From positions 92,111 through 156,110 of the forward strand of contig JBFKDQ010000002.1 in NCBI GenBank assembly GCA_041619555.1: a stretch of 64,000 nt of DNA, in the 5' to 3' direction. Of this stretch, positions 44,208 through 53,568 are shown piece by piece. The translations under genes were made by a program, and so were the position numbers. Under the pieces are notes generated by a model. It did not search any database, was not told the origin of the DNA, and worked only from the letters and a program-made list of their open reading frames with translations. Numbering within the stretch: the first letter of the stretch is position 1; every line of letters starts with the position of its first letter. The DNA is from Oceanococcus sp041619555. GTDB lineage: Bacteria; Pseudomonadota; Gammaproteobacteria; Nevskiales; Oceanococcaceae.

Positions 44208-45071
44208 ATGGCAAGAAAGCCTAGGCGCGGTTTGGGGCGCGGTCTGGATGCGCTGCTCGGTGAGGGTGTGGACACCACGAGCATCGCGGCAAATGAAGAG
44301 GTCCGGCGCCTGCCGCTGGATGCGATCATGCCGGGTCGCTTCCAGCCACGCTCCGAAATGGATGAACTGGGGCTGCAGGAACTCGCCGCTTCGATCAGGG
44401 CGCAAGGTGTGGTGCAACCTATCGTGGTCCGGCCGTCCGAGGGCGAGGGTCACTATGAATTGGTGGCTGGTGAACGCCGCTGGCGGGCTTCGCGCCTGGC
44501 TGGTCTGGAAGAAATTCCCGCACTGGTTCGTGACCTGCCGGACCAGACGGTTCTGGCGGTAGGCCTGATCGAAAACATGCAGCGCGAGGGCCTGAATCCG
44601 CTGGATGAGGCGCAGGCCTTGCGCAGACTGATCGACGAATGCGGCCTGACGCATGAGCAGTGCGCCGAGGCAGTGGGTCGCTCGCGGGCCTCGGTGACCA
44701 ATCTTCTACGCCTGGTGAATCTGGATTCCGATGTTCAGGACATGTTGCGTGTGGGCGACCTGGAAATGGGCCATGGCCGCGCCTTGCTGGGCCTGCCCAC
44801 CGAACTTCAGGCGGCGACGGCGGTGAAAATTCAGTCCCTGGGCCTGAACGTGCGGCAGACCGAAGCCCTGGTGCGTCAGATGAACGCGCCGGCACCGGCG
44901 CCACGCCCGCGTCCGGAGTTGGATGATCGCTGGGAGCTGGCGAAAGATCGTCTGTCCGAACGCCTGAAAGCTAAAGTGGTGCTGAAACCCAAGGATGAGG
45001 CGCGCGGCGCCCTGGTGATTCATTACACCTCGCCGGCGGAGTTGCAGGCGATCTTCGAGCGCCTGAATTAG
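44208..45071 (+). CDS. parB: Chromosome-partitioning protein ParB (Spo0J)
   Basis: 287 residues. N-terminal KPRRGLGRGLDALLG is the ParA-stimulating peptide. The CTPase domain has GERRWRASRLAG (about 85-97) and ENMQREGLNPLDEA (about 120-134), then a helix-turn-helix (about 150-175; CAEAVGRSRASVTNLLRL). A C-terminal dimerisation domain closes the protein. No parS site was identified by eye in the window. Confidence 0.95.
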   Translation: MARKPRRGLGRGLDALLGEGVDTTSIAANEEVRRLPLDAIMPGRFQPRSEMDELGLQELAASIRAQGVVQPIVVRPSEGEGHYELVAGERRWRASRLAGLEEIPALVRDLPDQTVLAVGLIENMQREGLNPLDEAQALRRLIDECGLTHEQCAEAVGRSRASVTNLLRLVNLDSDVQDMLRVGDLEMGHGRALLGLPTELQAATAVKIQSLGLNVRQTEALVRQMNAPAPAPRPRPELDDRWELAKDRLSERLKAKVVLKPKDEARGALVIHYTSPAELQAIFERLN

Positions 45072-45134
45072 ACTGCCGCATCGCCCCTTCTTCGGGTATC
45101 CGCCGTCCATGCCTTGAGAGTGTGGGGCGGAAGA

Positions 45135-45163
45135 TTGACCTGATCCGGCACTGCGGCTATAGT
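45135..45163 (+). promoter_or_regulatory. Promoter of the atp operon
   Basis: TTGACC (45135-45140, 5/6) and TATAGT (45158-45163, 5/6) with an exact 17-base spacer and a GC-rich discriminator (TGCGCGCC). It is the best sigma70-like match in the window, 45 bases upstream of atpI, after parB. Confidence 0.75.
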
Positions 45164-45208
45164 TGCGCGCCCCGCTCCTGGAGAGTGGGCATTTGCCTCG
45201 CCTAAAAC

Positions 45209-45565
45209 ATGCAGATCGCGACACGAATTATTGCGGCCCAGTGCCTGATCGGGCTGACCGTTTCGGCGCTCTGGCTGCTGGCGGGGGAACGCTCGGCCCT
45301 GGCCGCCTTGGGTGGCGCCGGAACTGCCATCGTCCCCACGCTGTATCTGCGATGGAGAATGTTTCAGGCTTTGCGCTTGAGTGAAGAGCCCCGCGATTTG
45401 GTGGGGACGGTGTACAGAGGACAGTTTGGAAAGTTCGCGCTCACCTGTGTGTTGTTCGCACTGACGATTGCGCGGTTTCCACAAGAATTTTTGCCAGTGA
45501 TGTCGACGTTTGCAGCCTGCTTGGCGGGCTATGTTGTCGGCGGACTGGTGATGGATCACGACTAA
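45209..45565 (+). CDS. atpI: ATP synthase assembly protein AtpI
   Basis: 118 residues with four hydrophobic segments, of the AtpI family that assists c-ring assembly and Mg2+ handling. LYLRWRMFQALR and VYRGQFGKFALT between helices 2 and 3 match the family. First gene of the operon, 15 bases before atpB. Confidence 0.88.
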   Translation: MQIATRIIAAQCLIGLTVSALWLLAGERSALAALGGAGTAIVPTLYLRWRMFQALRLSEEPRDLVGTVYRGQFGKFALTCVLFALTIARFPQEFLPVMSTFAACLAGYVVGGLVMDHD

Positions 45566-45580
45566 TTAGACGGGAAGCGA

Positions 45581-46393
45581 ATGGCCAGCGGACACTCAGC
45601 GACGGAATACGTCGTTCACCATCTGACCAATCTGAAGTTTGATCTGGCGACCATGTCGCTCAACCAGGAAGCGACCGGCTTCTGGGTTTTGCATCTGGAC
45701 AGCATGGTTTTCTCCATTGCGCTGGGCCTTCTGTTCCTGTGGCTGTTCCGAAAGGTGGCCAAACGTGCCACATCGGGCGTGCCGACCGGTTTGCAGAATG
45801 GTGTCGAGATGGTGGTGGATTTTGTCGATGGCCAGGTGAAGGAAACGTTTCCTGGCCATCACCCGCTGATTGCGCCACTGGGCCTGACCATTTTCGTCTG
45901 GGTTTTCCTGATGAACTGCATGGATCTGGTGCCGGTCGATCTGCTGCCGCTGATGGCTTCCATGGTCGGCATCGAGTACTTGAAAGTCGTCCCCAGCACG
46001 GACGTCAACATCACTTTCGGCCTGTCGCTCGGCGTGTTTCTGCTGATCTTCTATTTCAATATCAAAATGAAAGGCTTCGGCGGTTTCGCCAAGGAAGCCT
46101 TGACTGCCCCGTTCGGCCCCTGGCTTGCGCCGGTCAATCTGGTGCTGCGGATCGTCGAAGACATTGCCAAGCCCGTCTCCCTGTCGCTGCGACTGTTCGG
46201 CAACCTGTTCGCCGGCGAGTTGATCTTCATCCTGATCGCCTTGATGTTCGCGCAGGGATGGGTGCTGGGAGCGCTTGGCATCGGCCTGCACTGGGTCTGG
46301 GCGGTCTTCCACATCCTGGTCGTGACCTTGCAGGCCTTCATCTTCATGGTGCTGACCATTGTTTACCTGAGTCTGGCGTCCGAGCATCACTAG
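45581..46393 (+). CDS. atpB: F0 ATP synthase subunit a
   Basis: 270 residues. Five or six transmembrane helices; the essential Arg lies in SLSLRLFGNLFAGELI near 200-212 and faces the c-ring carboxylate. LHLDSMVFSIALG is the N-terminal helix region. The C-terminal helix LQAFIFMVLTIVYLSLA is intact. It forms the two proton half-channels. Confidence 0.95.
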   Translation: MASGHSATEYVVHHLTNLKFDLATMSLNQEATGFWVLHLDSMVFSIALGLLFLWLFRKVAKRATSGVPTGLQNGVEMVVDFVDGQVKETFPGHHPLIAPLGLTIFVWVFLMNCMDLVPVDLLPLMASMVGIEYLKVVPSTDVNITFGLSLGVFLLIFYFNIKMKGFGGFAKEALTAPFGPWLAPVNLVLRIVEDIAKPVSLSLRLFGNLFAGELIFILIALMFAQGWVLGALGIGLHWVWAVFHILVVTLQAFIFMVLTIVYLSLASEHH

Positions 46394-46450
46394 GCCGTCA
46401 ACTCTTCACTTTTTCCTTTTTCAATCACACGATCCTATTCGGAGATTCGC

Positions 46451-46744
46451 ATGTTAGAAGCTCTCGCCAATGTTCAAGGTCTTACGGTTGTTGCCGTTGG
46501 TCTGATTCTCGGCCTGGGTGCCGCCGGCACCGCTATCGGTTTTGGTCTGCTCGGTGGCAAACTGCTGGAAGGTGTTGCCCGCCAGCCGGAAATGGCTGGG
46601 ATGTTGACCGGCCGTATGTTCCTGGTTGCCGGTCTGCTTGACGCGGTGACCTTCGTGGGCATCGGTATCGGCATGTTCTTCACCTTTGCCAACCCGTTCG
46701 CAGAAGCGGTCAAAGTCGCTGCCAAAACTGCCGTCGGCCAATAA
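46451..46744 (+). CDS. atpE: F0 ATP synthase subunit c
   Basis: 97 residues, two-helix hairpin. The first helix has GLGAAGTAIGFGLLGGK; the loop RQPE links to helix 2. The proton-binding carboxylate is Asp64 in GLLDAVTF, as in E. coli. The segment lacks the Glu/Gln/Ser pattern of Na+-type rotors, so H+ coupling is likely. GGAGATTCGC precedes ATG 46451, giving strong initiation suited to the high subunit copy number. Confidence 0.95.
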   Translation: MLEALANVQGLTVVAVGLILGLGAAGTAIGFGLLGGKLLEGVARQPEMAGMLTGRMFLVAGLLDAVTFVGIGIGMFFTFANPFAEAVKVAAKTAVGQ

Positions 46745-46769
46745 GCCGGCCTGAGCGCGGGAGTCGCAT

Positions 46770-47240
46770 ATGGAAATTAACGTCACACTGGTTGGCCAGA
46801 TGATCGCGTTCGCGCTGTTCGTCTGGTTCACGATGAAATACGTGTGGCCGCCGATCACCAGCGCAATGCAGGAACGGCAGCAGAAGATCGCTGACGGTCT
46901 GGCTGCGGCGGAAAAAGGTGCCCGATCACTGCAGGATGCTGCGGCCCGGTCTGATGAAGCCCTGAAGGAAGCGCGTGAAGAAGCGCGCGAAATTCTGGCC
47001 GGTGCGAATCGGCAGGCCAATCAGATTCTGGAAGAGGCGCGTGGTGCCGCACAGGCGGAAGCCGGCCGGATCAAGGATCAGGCCCAGGCGGAAATCGAGC
47101 AGAGCATCAGCTCGGCGCGTGAATCCCTGCGCAAGGATCTCGGACGGCTGGCGGTTTCCGGCGCCGAGCAGATCCTGAAGCGGGAAATCGACGCCAAAGC
47201 GCATTCCGACATCATTGACCGCCTCGCGGCTCAGATCTGA
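46770..47240 (+). CDS. atpF: F0 ATP synthase subunit b
   Basis: 156 residues. One N-terminal transmembrane helix (about 5-24, MIAFALFVWFTMKYVWPPI) followed by a long charged coiled coil rich in Ala/Glu/Gln/Arg that forms the stator dimer. Length equals E. coli AtpF (156). Confidence 0.95.
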   Translation: MEINVTLVGQMIAFALFVWFTMKYVWPPITSAMQERQQKIADGLAAAEKGARSLQDAAARSDEALKEAREEAREILAGANRQANQILEEARGAAQAEAGRIKDQAQAEIEQSISSARESLRKDLGRLAVSGAEQILKREIDAKAHSDIIDRLAAQI

Positions 47241-47248
47241 GGGCTCCC

Positions 47249-47785
47249 ATGGCTGAAATGCAGACTTTGGCTCGGCCCTATGCCCGTGCGGTGTTCTCCG
47301 TCGCACGCGAGCAGCAGCAGCTGCCGGCCTGGGCAGAAGCCCTGCAGCGTTTGGCAACGGCCGCGAGCGACGCCAAGATGGCGGCGATCATCGGGCATCC
47401 CAGCGTTGCTGCGGATGTCCTGGTCAGCATGTTGCTGGAACTGAGCGCGGCCACCAAGCTGGCCGGCGTTGAGAACCTGCTGAAGGTGCTGGCCGAGCAT
47501 CGGCGCTTGAAGTTGTTGCCGCAGTTGGCGCTGGAGTTCGACGCCTTGCGCGCCGCCTACGAACAGCTTTGCCAGGTGGATGTGCGCTCGGCCGCCGAGT
47601 TGGGCGAGTCCCAGCGGGACAGCTTCGTAACGGCACTCAAACGGCGCCTGGGTCTGGATGTGAACGTGCAGTGGGCGGTTGAGCCAGAACTGATCGGTGG
47701 TGCTGTCGTGGCCGCCGGTGACCTCGTCATCGATGGTTCGGTACGTGGCGAGTTGAATCGCCTGCGTACCGGACTCACTCAATAA
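47249..47785 (+). CDS. atpH: F1 ATP synthase subunit delta
   Basis: 178 residues. N-terminal LARPYARAVFSVA and C-terminal GGAVVAAGDLVIDGSVRGEL are the OSCP/delta signatures. It connects the F1 crown to the b-subunit stator. 8 bases after atpF. Confidence 0.95.
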   Translation: MAEMQTLARPYARAVFSVAREQQQLPAWAEALQRLATAASDAKMAAIIGHPSVAADVLVSMLLELSAATKLAGVENLLKVLAEHRRLKLLPQLALEFDALRAAYEQLCQVDVRSAAELGESQRDSFVTALKRRLGLDVNVQWAVEPELIGGAVVAAGDLVIDGSVRGELNRLRTGLTQ

Positions 47786-47802
47786 ATACAGGATTGCAGA
47801 CA

Positions 47803-49344
47803 ATGCAGTTGAATCCTTCAGAGATCAGCGAGCTGATCAAATCTCGCATCGAGAATTTCGAAGTTCTGACCGAGGCCCGCAACACGGGCACCATCGTCAG
47901 CCTGGCCGACGGCATCGTCCGCGTCCACGGTCTGTCCGATGCGGTTCTGGGCGAAATGCTTGAATTTCCCGGTGATACCTACGGCCTGGCACTGAACCTG
48001 GAGCGTGACTCCGTCGGTGCGGTGATTCTGGGTGACTACAAGCACCTTTCCGAAGGCGACACGGTGAAAACCACCGGTCGCATTCTGGAAGTGCCGATCG
48101 GCCCCAGCCTGCTAGGCCGGGTTGTCAATTCACTGGGCCAGCCGATTGATGGCAAGGGTGCGATTGAAGCCAGCGAGAGTGCACCGATTGAAAAGGTGGC
48201 GCCGGGCGTGATCGAGCGCAAGTCGGTGGACCAGCCGGTGCAGACCGGTTACAAGTCCGTGGACGCCATGGTTCCGGTCGGTCGAGGACAGCGTGAGTTG
48301 ATCATTGGTGACCGGCAGACGGGCAAGACCGCTCTGGCCATTGATGCCATCATCAATCAGAAGAGCACCGGCGTGAAATGCGTCTACGTGGCGATCGGGC
48401 AGAAAGCCTCTTCCATCGCCAACGTCGTGCGTAAGCTGGAAGAAAACGATGCAATGGCCCACACCATCGTGGTTGCCGCCTCGGCTTCCGAATCGGCTGC
48501 CATGCAGTTCATCGCGCCGTATGCCGGCTGCACCATGGGCGAATACTTCCGCGATCGCGGTGAAGATGCCCTGATCGTTTACGATGATCTGTCCAAGCAG
48601 GCCGTCGCCTATCGCTCCGTGTCCCTGCTGCTGCGGCGTCCGCCGGGTCGTGAAGCCTATCCTGGAGACGTGTTCTATCTGCACAGCCGTTTGCTGGAAC
48701 GTGCCGCACGGGTGAGTGCCGATTACGTCGAGAAATTCACCAAGGGTGAAGTGAAAGGCAAGACGGGTTCGCTGACAGCCTTGCCGATCATCGAAACCCA
48801 GGCGGGTGACGTGTCCGCTTTCGTGCCCACCAACGTGATTTCCATCACCGACGGCCAGATCTTCCTGGAAACCGACCTGTTCAATGCCGGCATCCGTCCG
48901 GCGATGAACGCCGGGATCTCGGTGTCACGTGTGGGTGGTGCGGCGCAGACCAAGATCATCAAGAAGCTTGGTGGCGGTGTCCGTCTGGCGCTCGCGCAGT
49001 ACCGTGAACTGGCGGCTTTCGCCCAGTTTGCATCGGATCTGGATGAGGCGACCCGCAAACAGTTGGAGCGTGGACAGCGCGTGACCGAACTGATGAAGCA
49101 GGCGCAGTATGCCCCTCTGTCGGTCGGCAATATGGCCGTGTCCCTGTATGCCGCCGATAACGGTTATCTTGATGACGTGCCGGTCAACAAGATCGTCAAG
49201 TTCGACGAAGACATGCACCGCTTCCTGGCTTCCGAACAGCAGGCTTTGCTGGACACCATCAATGAGAAGGGTGACTACAACGCCGAGATCGAGGGTGGAA
49301 TCAAAGCCGCTCTGGATGCGTTCAAGAAGCAATGGGCGGCCTGA
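47803..49344 (+). CDS. atpA: F1 ATP synthase subunit alpha
   Basis: 513 residues, identical in length to E. coli AtpA. P-loop GDRQTGKTAL near 170; visible SVGAVILGD and NSLGQPIDGKG regions; the Arg-finger segment AGISVSRVGGAAQ is near 370. ATG 47803 gives MQLNPSEISEL; the in-frame TTG at 47794 is rejected as it departs from the family N-terminus. Confidence 0.97.
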   Translation: MQLNPSEISELIKSRIENFEVLTEARNTGTIVSLADGIVRVHGLSDAVLGEMLEFPGDTYGLALNLERDSVGAVILGDYKHLSEGDTVKTTGRILEVPIGPSLLGRVVNSLGQPIDGKGAIEASESAPIEKVAPGVIERKSVDQPVQTGYKSVDAMVPVGRGQRELIIGDRQTGKTALAIDAIINQKSTGVKCVYVAIGQKASSIANVVRKLEENDAMAHTIVVAASASESAAMQFIAPYAGCTMGEYFRDRGEDALIVYDDLSKQAVAYRSVSLLLRRPPGREAYPGDVFYLHSRLLERAARVSADYVEKFTKGEVKGKTGSLTALPIIETQAGDVSAFVPTNVISITDGQIFLETDLFNAGIRPAMNAGISVSRVGGAAQTKIIKKLGGGVRLALAQYRELAAFAQFASDLDEATRKQLERGQRVTELMKQAQYAPLSVGNMAVSLYAADNGYLDDVPVNKIVKFDEDMHRFLASEQQALLDTINEKGDYNAEIEGGIKAALDAFKKQWAA

Positions 49345-49364
49345 ACCGATAAGGGTCTGATGAT

Positions 49365-50228
49365 ATGGCAAGTGCCAAAGAAATCCGTACCAAGATCGGC
49401 AGCGTAAAAAATACGCAGAAGATCACCAAGGCCATGGAAATGGTCGCGGCCTCGAAGATGCGCAAGGCGCAGGACCGCGTGATGGCTTCGCGGCCGTACG
49501 CCGCGCGTCTGAAGCGCACGATCGGGCATCTGTCGGCGGCGAATCCTGAGTACAAGCATCCGTTCGTGGTGGAGCGTGAGGTCAAGCGTGTGGCCTACAT
49601 CGTGGTGTCCACCGATCGCGGACTCTGCGGCGGCTTGAACATCAATCTGTTTCGCAAGGTGCTGGGCGAGCTCAAGCACTGGAAAGGTGAAGGTGTAGAG
49701 GTCGATCTGGCCACCGTGGGTGGCAAGGCACGTGGCTTCTTCAAGCGTATGGGCGGTCGGGTTCTGGCCGAACAGAGCGGACTCGGTGACAGTCCCCATC
49801 TGGACCAGCTGATCGGTCTGATGAAAGTGGTGCTGGATGCCTATCGCGATGGCAAGGTGGATCGGGTCTTTTTGGTCGGCAATGAGTTCGTCAACACGAT
49901 GACCCAGCGCCCTGTCGTGCAGCAGTTGCTGCCGGTGGTGCAGGAAGAGCCCAGCGAAGGTCTGCTGGAAATGTGGGACTACATCTACGAGCCCGAAGCC
50001 ACCGATCTGCTGGATTCCGTGTTGTTGCGCTTTGTCGAATCGCAGGTTTATCAAGCGGTTGTCGAGAATGTGGCCTGCGAGATGGCGGCCCGCATGGTCG
50101 CGATGAAAAGCGCCAGCGAAAACGCCGGCGACATCATCAACGGCTTGCAGCTGGCCTACAACAAGGCCCGCCAGGCGGCCATCACCCAGGAGCTGGCGGA
50201 AATCGTCGGCGGTGCGGCGGCAGTTTAG
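49365..50228 (+). CDS. atpG: F1 ATP synthase subunit gamma
   Basis: 287 residues. N-terminal helix EIRTKIGSVKNTQKITKAME and C-terminal helix NKARQAAITQELAEIVGGA form the central shaft. STDRGLCGGLN near 80 is the family signature. Length is close to E. coli (287). Confidence 0.96.
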   Translation: MASAKEIRTKIGSVKNTQKITKAMEMVAASKMRKAQDRVMASRPYAARLKRTIGHLSAANPEYKHPFVVEREVKRVAYIVVSTDRGLCGGLNINLFRKVLGELKHWKGEGVEVDLATVGGKARGFFKRMGGRVLAEQSGLGDSPHLDQLIGLMKVVLDAYRDGKVDRVFLVGNEFVNTMTQRPVVQQLLPVVQEEPSEGLLEMWDYIYEPEATDLLDSVLLRFVESQVYQAVVENVACEMAARMVAMKSASENAGDIINGLQLAYNKARQAAITQELAEIVGGAAAV

Positions 50229-50298
50229 ACGTCACCCGAATTCATACATTTTTCCGCCGCCAAGGCGGCAGAGAAGAGATTAGGAAAAGAGGACATTG

Positions 50299-51696
50299 AT
50301 GAGTACCGGAAAGATTGTCCAGATCATCGGCGCGGTTGTAGACGTCGAATTTCCCCGTGATGCACTGCCCAAGGTGTATGACGCATTGACTGTGGCCGAT
50401 GCCGGTCTGACCCTGGAAGTGCAGCAGCAGATGGGTGACGGTGTGGTGCGTACCATTGCCATGGGCGCATCCGAAGGCCTGAAGCGTGGTTTGGCGGTGG
50501 AATCAACCGGGGCGCCGATTTCCGTGCCCGTCGGCAAAGGTACGCTGGGACGCATCATGAACGTTCTGGGTGAGCCTCAGGACGAGCGTGGTGAGGTGAC
50601 GACCGAGGAGCGTTGGCCGATTCACCGCGACGCGCCGAGCTATGAAGAACAGTCCGGTTCGACCGAACTGCTGGAAACCGGGATCAAGGTGATCGATCTG
50701 CTGTGTCCCTTCGCCAAAGGTGGCAAGGTCGGTCTGTTCGGTGGTGCCGGTGTGGGCAAGACCGTCAACATGCTGGAGCTGATCAACAACATCGCCAGAG
50801 AACACTCCGGCTTGTCCGTGTTTGCCGGTGTTGGTGAGCGTACCCGTGAAGGCAACGATTTCTATCATGAAATGTCCGAGGCCGGTGTCATCAAGCTGGA
50901 CGAACTCACCGAATCCAAGGTCGCCATGGTTTACGGTCAGATGAACGAGCCGCCGGGCAACCGTCTGCGCGTCGCCCTGTCCGGTCTGACCATGGCCGAA
51001 TACTTCCGTGACGAAGGCCGTGATGTGCTGTTCTTCGTCGACAACATTTACCGTTACACCCTGGCCGGTACCGAAGTGTCCGCGCTGCTGGGTCGTATGC
51101 CTTCAGCGGTGGGCTATCAGCCGACCCTGGCCGAGGAAATGGGGGTGCTGCAGGAACGCATCACCTCCACCAAGGTGGGTTCCATCACTTCCGTGCAGGC
51201 CGTCTACGTGCCTGCGGATGACCTCACCGACCCCTCGCCGGCAACAACCTTTGCTCACCTTGATGCCACGGTCGTGCTCTCGCGTGATATCGCTTCGCTG
51301 GGGATCTACCCGGCTGTGGATCCGCTGGATTCCACCAGCCGTCAGCTGGATCCGAACGTGATCGGCCAGGAGCACTATCAGGTGGCCCGTGATGTGCAGG
51401 GTGTGCTGCAGCGCTACAAGGAACTCAAGGACATCATCGCGATTCTCGGGATGGATGAACTTTCCGAGGAAGACAAGCAGGCGGTGTCCCGGGCGCGCAA
51501 GATCCAGCGCTTCCTGTCCCAGCCTTTCCACGTGGCCGAGGTGTTCACCGGTTCACCTGGCAAGTATTGCTCGCTCAAAGACACGATTCGTGGCTTCCGT
51601 GGCATTGTTGATGGTGAGTATGACCATCTTCCGGAGCAGGCTTTCTATATGGTGGGCACCATCGAAGAAGCGCTCGAGAAAGCACAAAAGGTTTAG
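50299..51696 (+). CDS. atpD: F1 ATP synthase subunit beta
   Basis: 465 residues. Catalytic subunit: P-loop GGAGVGKTVNML near 150, catalytic Glu in GERTREGND near 180, DELSEEDKQ (the regulatory DELSEED loop) near 390. ATG 50299 is used over TTG 50296. AAAAGAGGACATT precedes it. Confidence 0.97.
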   Translation: MSTGKIVQIIGAVVDVEFPRDALPKVYDALTVADAGLTLEVQQQMGDGVVRTIAMGASEGLKRGLAVESTGAPISVPVGKGTLGRIMNVLGEPQDERGEVTTEERWPIHRDAPSYEEQSGSTELLETGIKVIDLLCPFAKGGKVGLFGGAGVGKTVNMLELINNIAREHSGLSVFAGVGERTREGNDFYHEMSEAGVIKLDELTESKVAMVYGQMNEPPGNRLRVALSGLTMAEYFRDEGRDVLFFVDNIYRYTLAGTEVSALLGRMPSAVGYQPTLAEEMGVLQERITSTKVGSITSVQAVYVPADDLTDPSPATTFAHLDATVVLSRDIASLGIYPAVDPLDSTSRQLDPNVIGQEHYQVARDVQGVLQRYKELKDIIAILGMDELSEEDKQAVSRARKIQRFLSQPFHVAEVFTGSPGKYCSLKDTIRGFRGIVDGEYDHLPEQAFYMVGTIEEALEKAQKV

Positions 51697-51702
51697 GTCC
51701 TG

Positions 51703-52113
51703 ATGGAAATCAAGGTTGACATCGTCAGTGCTGAAGGCGAGATTTTCGCCGGCAGCGCCAGCATGGTCTTTGCCCCTGCGGAGATGGGTGAGGTCGGGAT
51801 TGCCCCACGGCATGCGCCGCTGCTGACGCGCCTGAAGCCGGGTGTCGTCCGCGTGCAATCCGGCGGCGAAGAGCAGGAGTTCTTCGTGTCCGGTGGCCTG
51901 CTGGAGGTTCAGCCGATGCAGGTGACGGTCATGGCGGATACCGCAGAGCGGGCTCATGATATCGATGAAGCCGCGGCGGTAGAGGCCAAGCGACGTGCGG
52001 AAGAGGCCCTGTCTCAGGCCAGCGCCGATGTCGATCTGGCCCGCGCCCAGGCGGAACTGGCGGAGGCGGCCGCCAGATTGCATCTGGTGACGAAGCTGAA
52101 AGGCAAGCGTTAG
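51703..52113 (+). CDS. atpC: F1 ATP synthase subunit epsilon
   Basis: 136 residues. N-terminal beta sandwich (VDIVSAEGEIFAG, PRHAPLLTRLKPG, FFVSGGLLEVQP) and C-terminal helical hairpin rich in Ala/Glu (AVEAKRRAEEALSQA) that can inhibit rotation. Last gene of the operon, 18 bases before its terminator. Confidence 0.95.
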   Translation: MEIKVDIVSAEGEIFAGSASMVFAPAEMGEVGIAPRHAPLLTRLKPGVVRVQSGGEEQEFFVSGGLLEVQPMQVTVMADTAERAHDIDEAAAVEAKRRAEEALSQASADVDLARAQAELAEAAARLHLVTKLKGKR

Positions 52114-52130
52114 ATCTGATTTTCGCTTAT

Positions 52131-52157
52131 AAAAAGGGCCCTGAGAGGCCCTTTTTT
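52131..52157 (+). terminator. Terminator of the atp operon
   Basis: AAAAAGGGCC pairs with GGCCCTTTTTT around loop CTGAGA, with the T run continuing to TTGTT. A strong Rho-independent structure. Confidence 0.93.
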
Positions 52158-52196
52158 GTTATAGGCCTCAGGCTGTAGAACGAAGGAGTCGATATC

Positions 52197-53567
52197 GTGA
52201 AACTTCACGCGGTGATACTTGCGGCGGGGCAGGGCACCCGGATGAAATCAGGGCGACCCAAGGTCCTGCAGACCCTGGCCGGACGCAGCCTTCTGGCGCA
52301 TGTGCTGGATTCCCAGGCCCGAATCGTGGCCGATCGGATTCATGTGGTTTACGGCCACGGTGGCGAGCAGGTGCGGGCCCAGTTTGCTGAACAACCCGAC
52401 CTGAACTGGGTGGAACAGGCCGAACAGCTTGGTACCGGCCATGCGGTGGCCCAGGCGCTTTCGCAGATCCCGGATGATGCGACGGTTGTGGTGCTGTACG
52501 GCGATGTGCCCCTGGTGCCTGCCGAGACGCTGACGGCATTGTGCGCGCCTGCGGCAGAGGGGCAACTGGCCATCCTCAGTGTCGAACTCGCCAATCCGCA
52601 TGGCTATGGTCGAATTCTCAGATCTGCAGACGGCGCGGTGCAGGGGATTGTCGAGCACAAGGACGCCTGCGGCGAACAGCTCACGCTGCGGGAGGTGAAT
52701 ACCGGTCTGCTCGCGGCGCCGGCGGCGGCCCTGCGCCAATGGGTTCAGGCCCTGAGCAATGACAACGCGCAGGGTGAATATTATCTGACCGACTGCGTCG
52801 AACTCGCAGTCGCGACCGGTCATCCGGTGACCACGCTGCAGGCCCGGGATGAATTGGATGTGGCCGGGGTCAATGATCGTCAGCAGCTCGCCACGCTGGA
52901 ACGGGCCTATCAGCGACGCCAGGCCGATGTGCTGATGCAGCAGGGATTGCAGCTGATGGACCCGGATCGTTTCGACCTGCGTGGTCAGCTCGTGGTCGGC
53001 CGGGATTGCTGTATCGACATCAATTGCGTGATCGAGGGTCAGGTTGAACTGGCCGATGGTGTCAGTATCGGCCCGAACTGCGTTTTGCGCGATGTTCGCA
53101 TTGGCGCCGACTCTCAGGTCGAGGCGTACAGTCATCTGCAGGGCGCGGTGATCGCGGAGAACTGTCAGATCGGCCCGTTTGCCCGCCTGCGGCCCGGCAC
53201 CCGGCTGGCAACCGGAGCTAAAGTCGGAAATTTCGTCGAGACCAAGAAAGCCGTGGTCGGACCCGGCAGCAAGGTCAATCATCTGAGCTATATTGGTGAT
53301 GCGGTGCTGGGCGAACGGGTGAATATTGGCGCCGGCACCATCACCTGCAACTATGACGGCGTGAACAAGCATCTGACCCAGATTCAAGACGACGCCTTCA
53401 TTGGTTCGGACACCGCCCTGGTGGCGCCGGTGACCGTTGGGGCAGGCGCCACGATTGGCGCGGGCTCGGTCATCTCCAGAGATGCCCCCGCTGGTAAGCT
53501 GACCGTTGCGCGCGGACGGCAGAAAACCCTGGACGGCTGGCAACGGCCGCAGAAAAAGGAAGACTGA
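52197..53567 (+). CDS. glmU: Bifunctional UDP-GlcNAc pyrophosphorylase / GlcN-1-P acetyltransferase
   Basis: 456 residues. N-terminal uridylyltransferase: LAAGQGTRMKSGRPKVL near 8-25, YGDVPLVP near 100. C-terminal left-handed beta helix (about 255-445), acetyltransferase His near 360 in KVNHLSYIGDA, and CNYDGVNKH near 385. Last two steps to UDP-GlcNAc. The start is GTG 52197, 8 bases after AAGGAG, with no closer ATG. Confidence 0.96.
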   Translation: MKLHAVILAAGQGTRMKSGRPKVLQTLAGRSLLAHVLDSQARIVADRIHVVYGHGGEQVRAQFAEQPDLNWVEQAEQLGTGHAVAQALSQIPDDATVVVLYGDVPLVPAETLTALCAPAAEGQLAILSVELANPHGYGRILRSADGAVQGIVEHKDACGEQLTLREVNTGLLAAPAAALRQWVQALSNDNAQGEYYLTDCVELAVATGHPVTTLQARDELDVAGVNDRQQLATLERAYQRRQADVLMQQGLQLMDPDRFDLRGQLVVGRDCCIDINCVIEGQVELADGVSIGPNCVLRDVRIGADSQVEAYSHLQGAVIAENCQIGPFARLRPGTRLATGAKVGNFVETKKAVVGPGSKVNHLSYIGDAVLGERVNIGAGTITCNYDGVNKHLTQIQDDAFIGSDTALVAPVTVGAGATIGAGSVISRDAPAGKLTVARGRQKTLDGWQRPQKKED

Positions 53568-53568
53568 C

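Noticed and set aside
53500..53568. A longer GlmS start upstream of 53569
   Set aside because: GlmS needs Cys as residue 1 after Met removal; ATG 53569 gives MCGIV and the normal 609 residues, and the upstream sequence is glmU.
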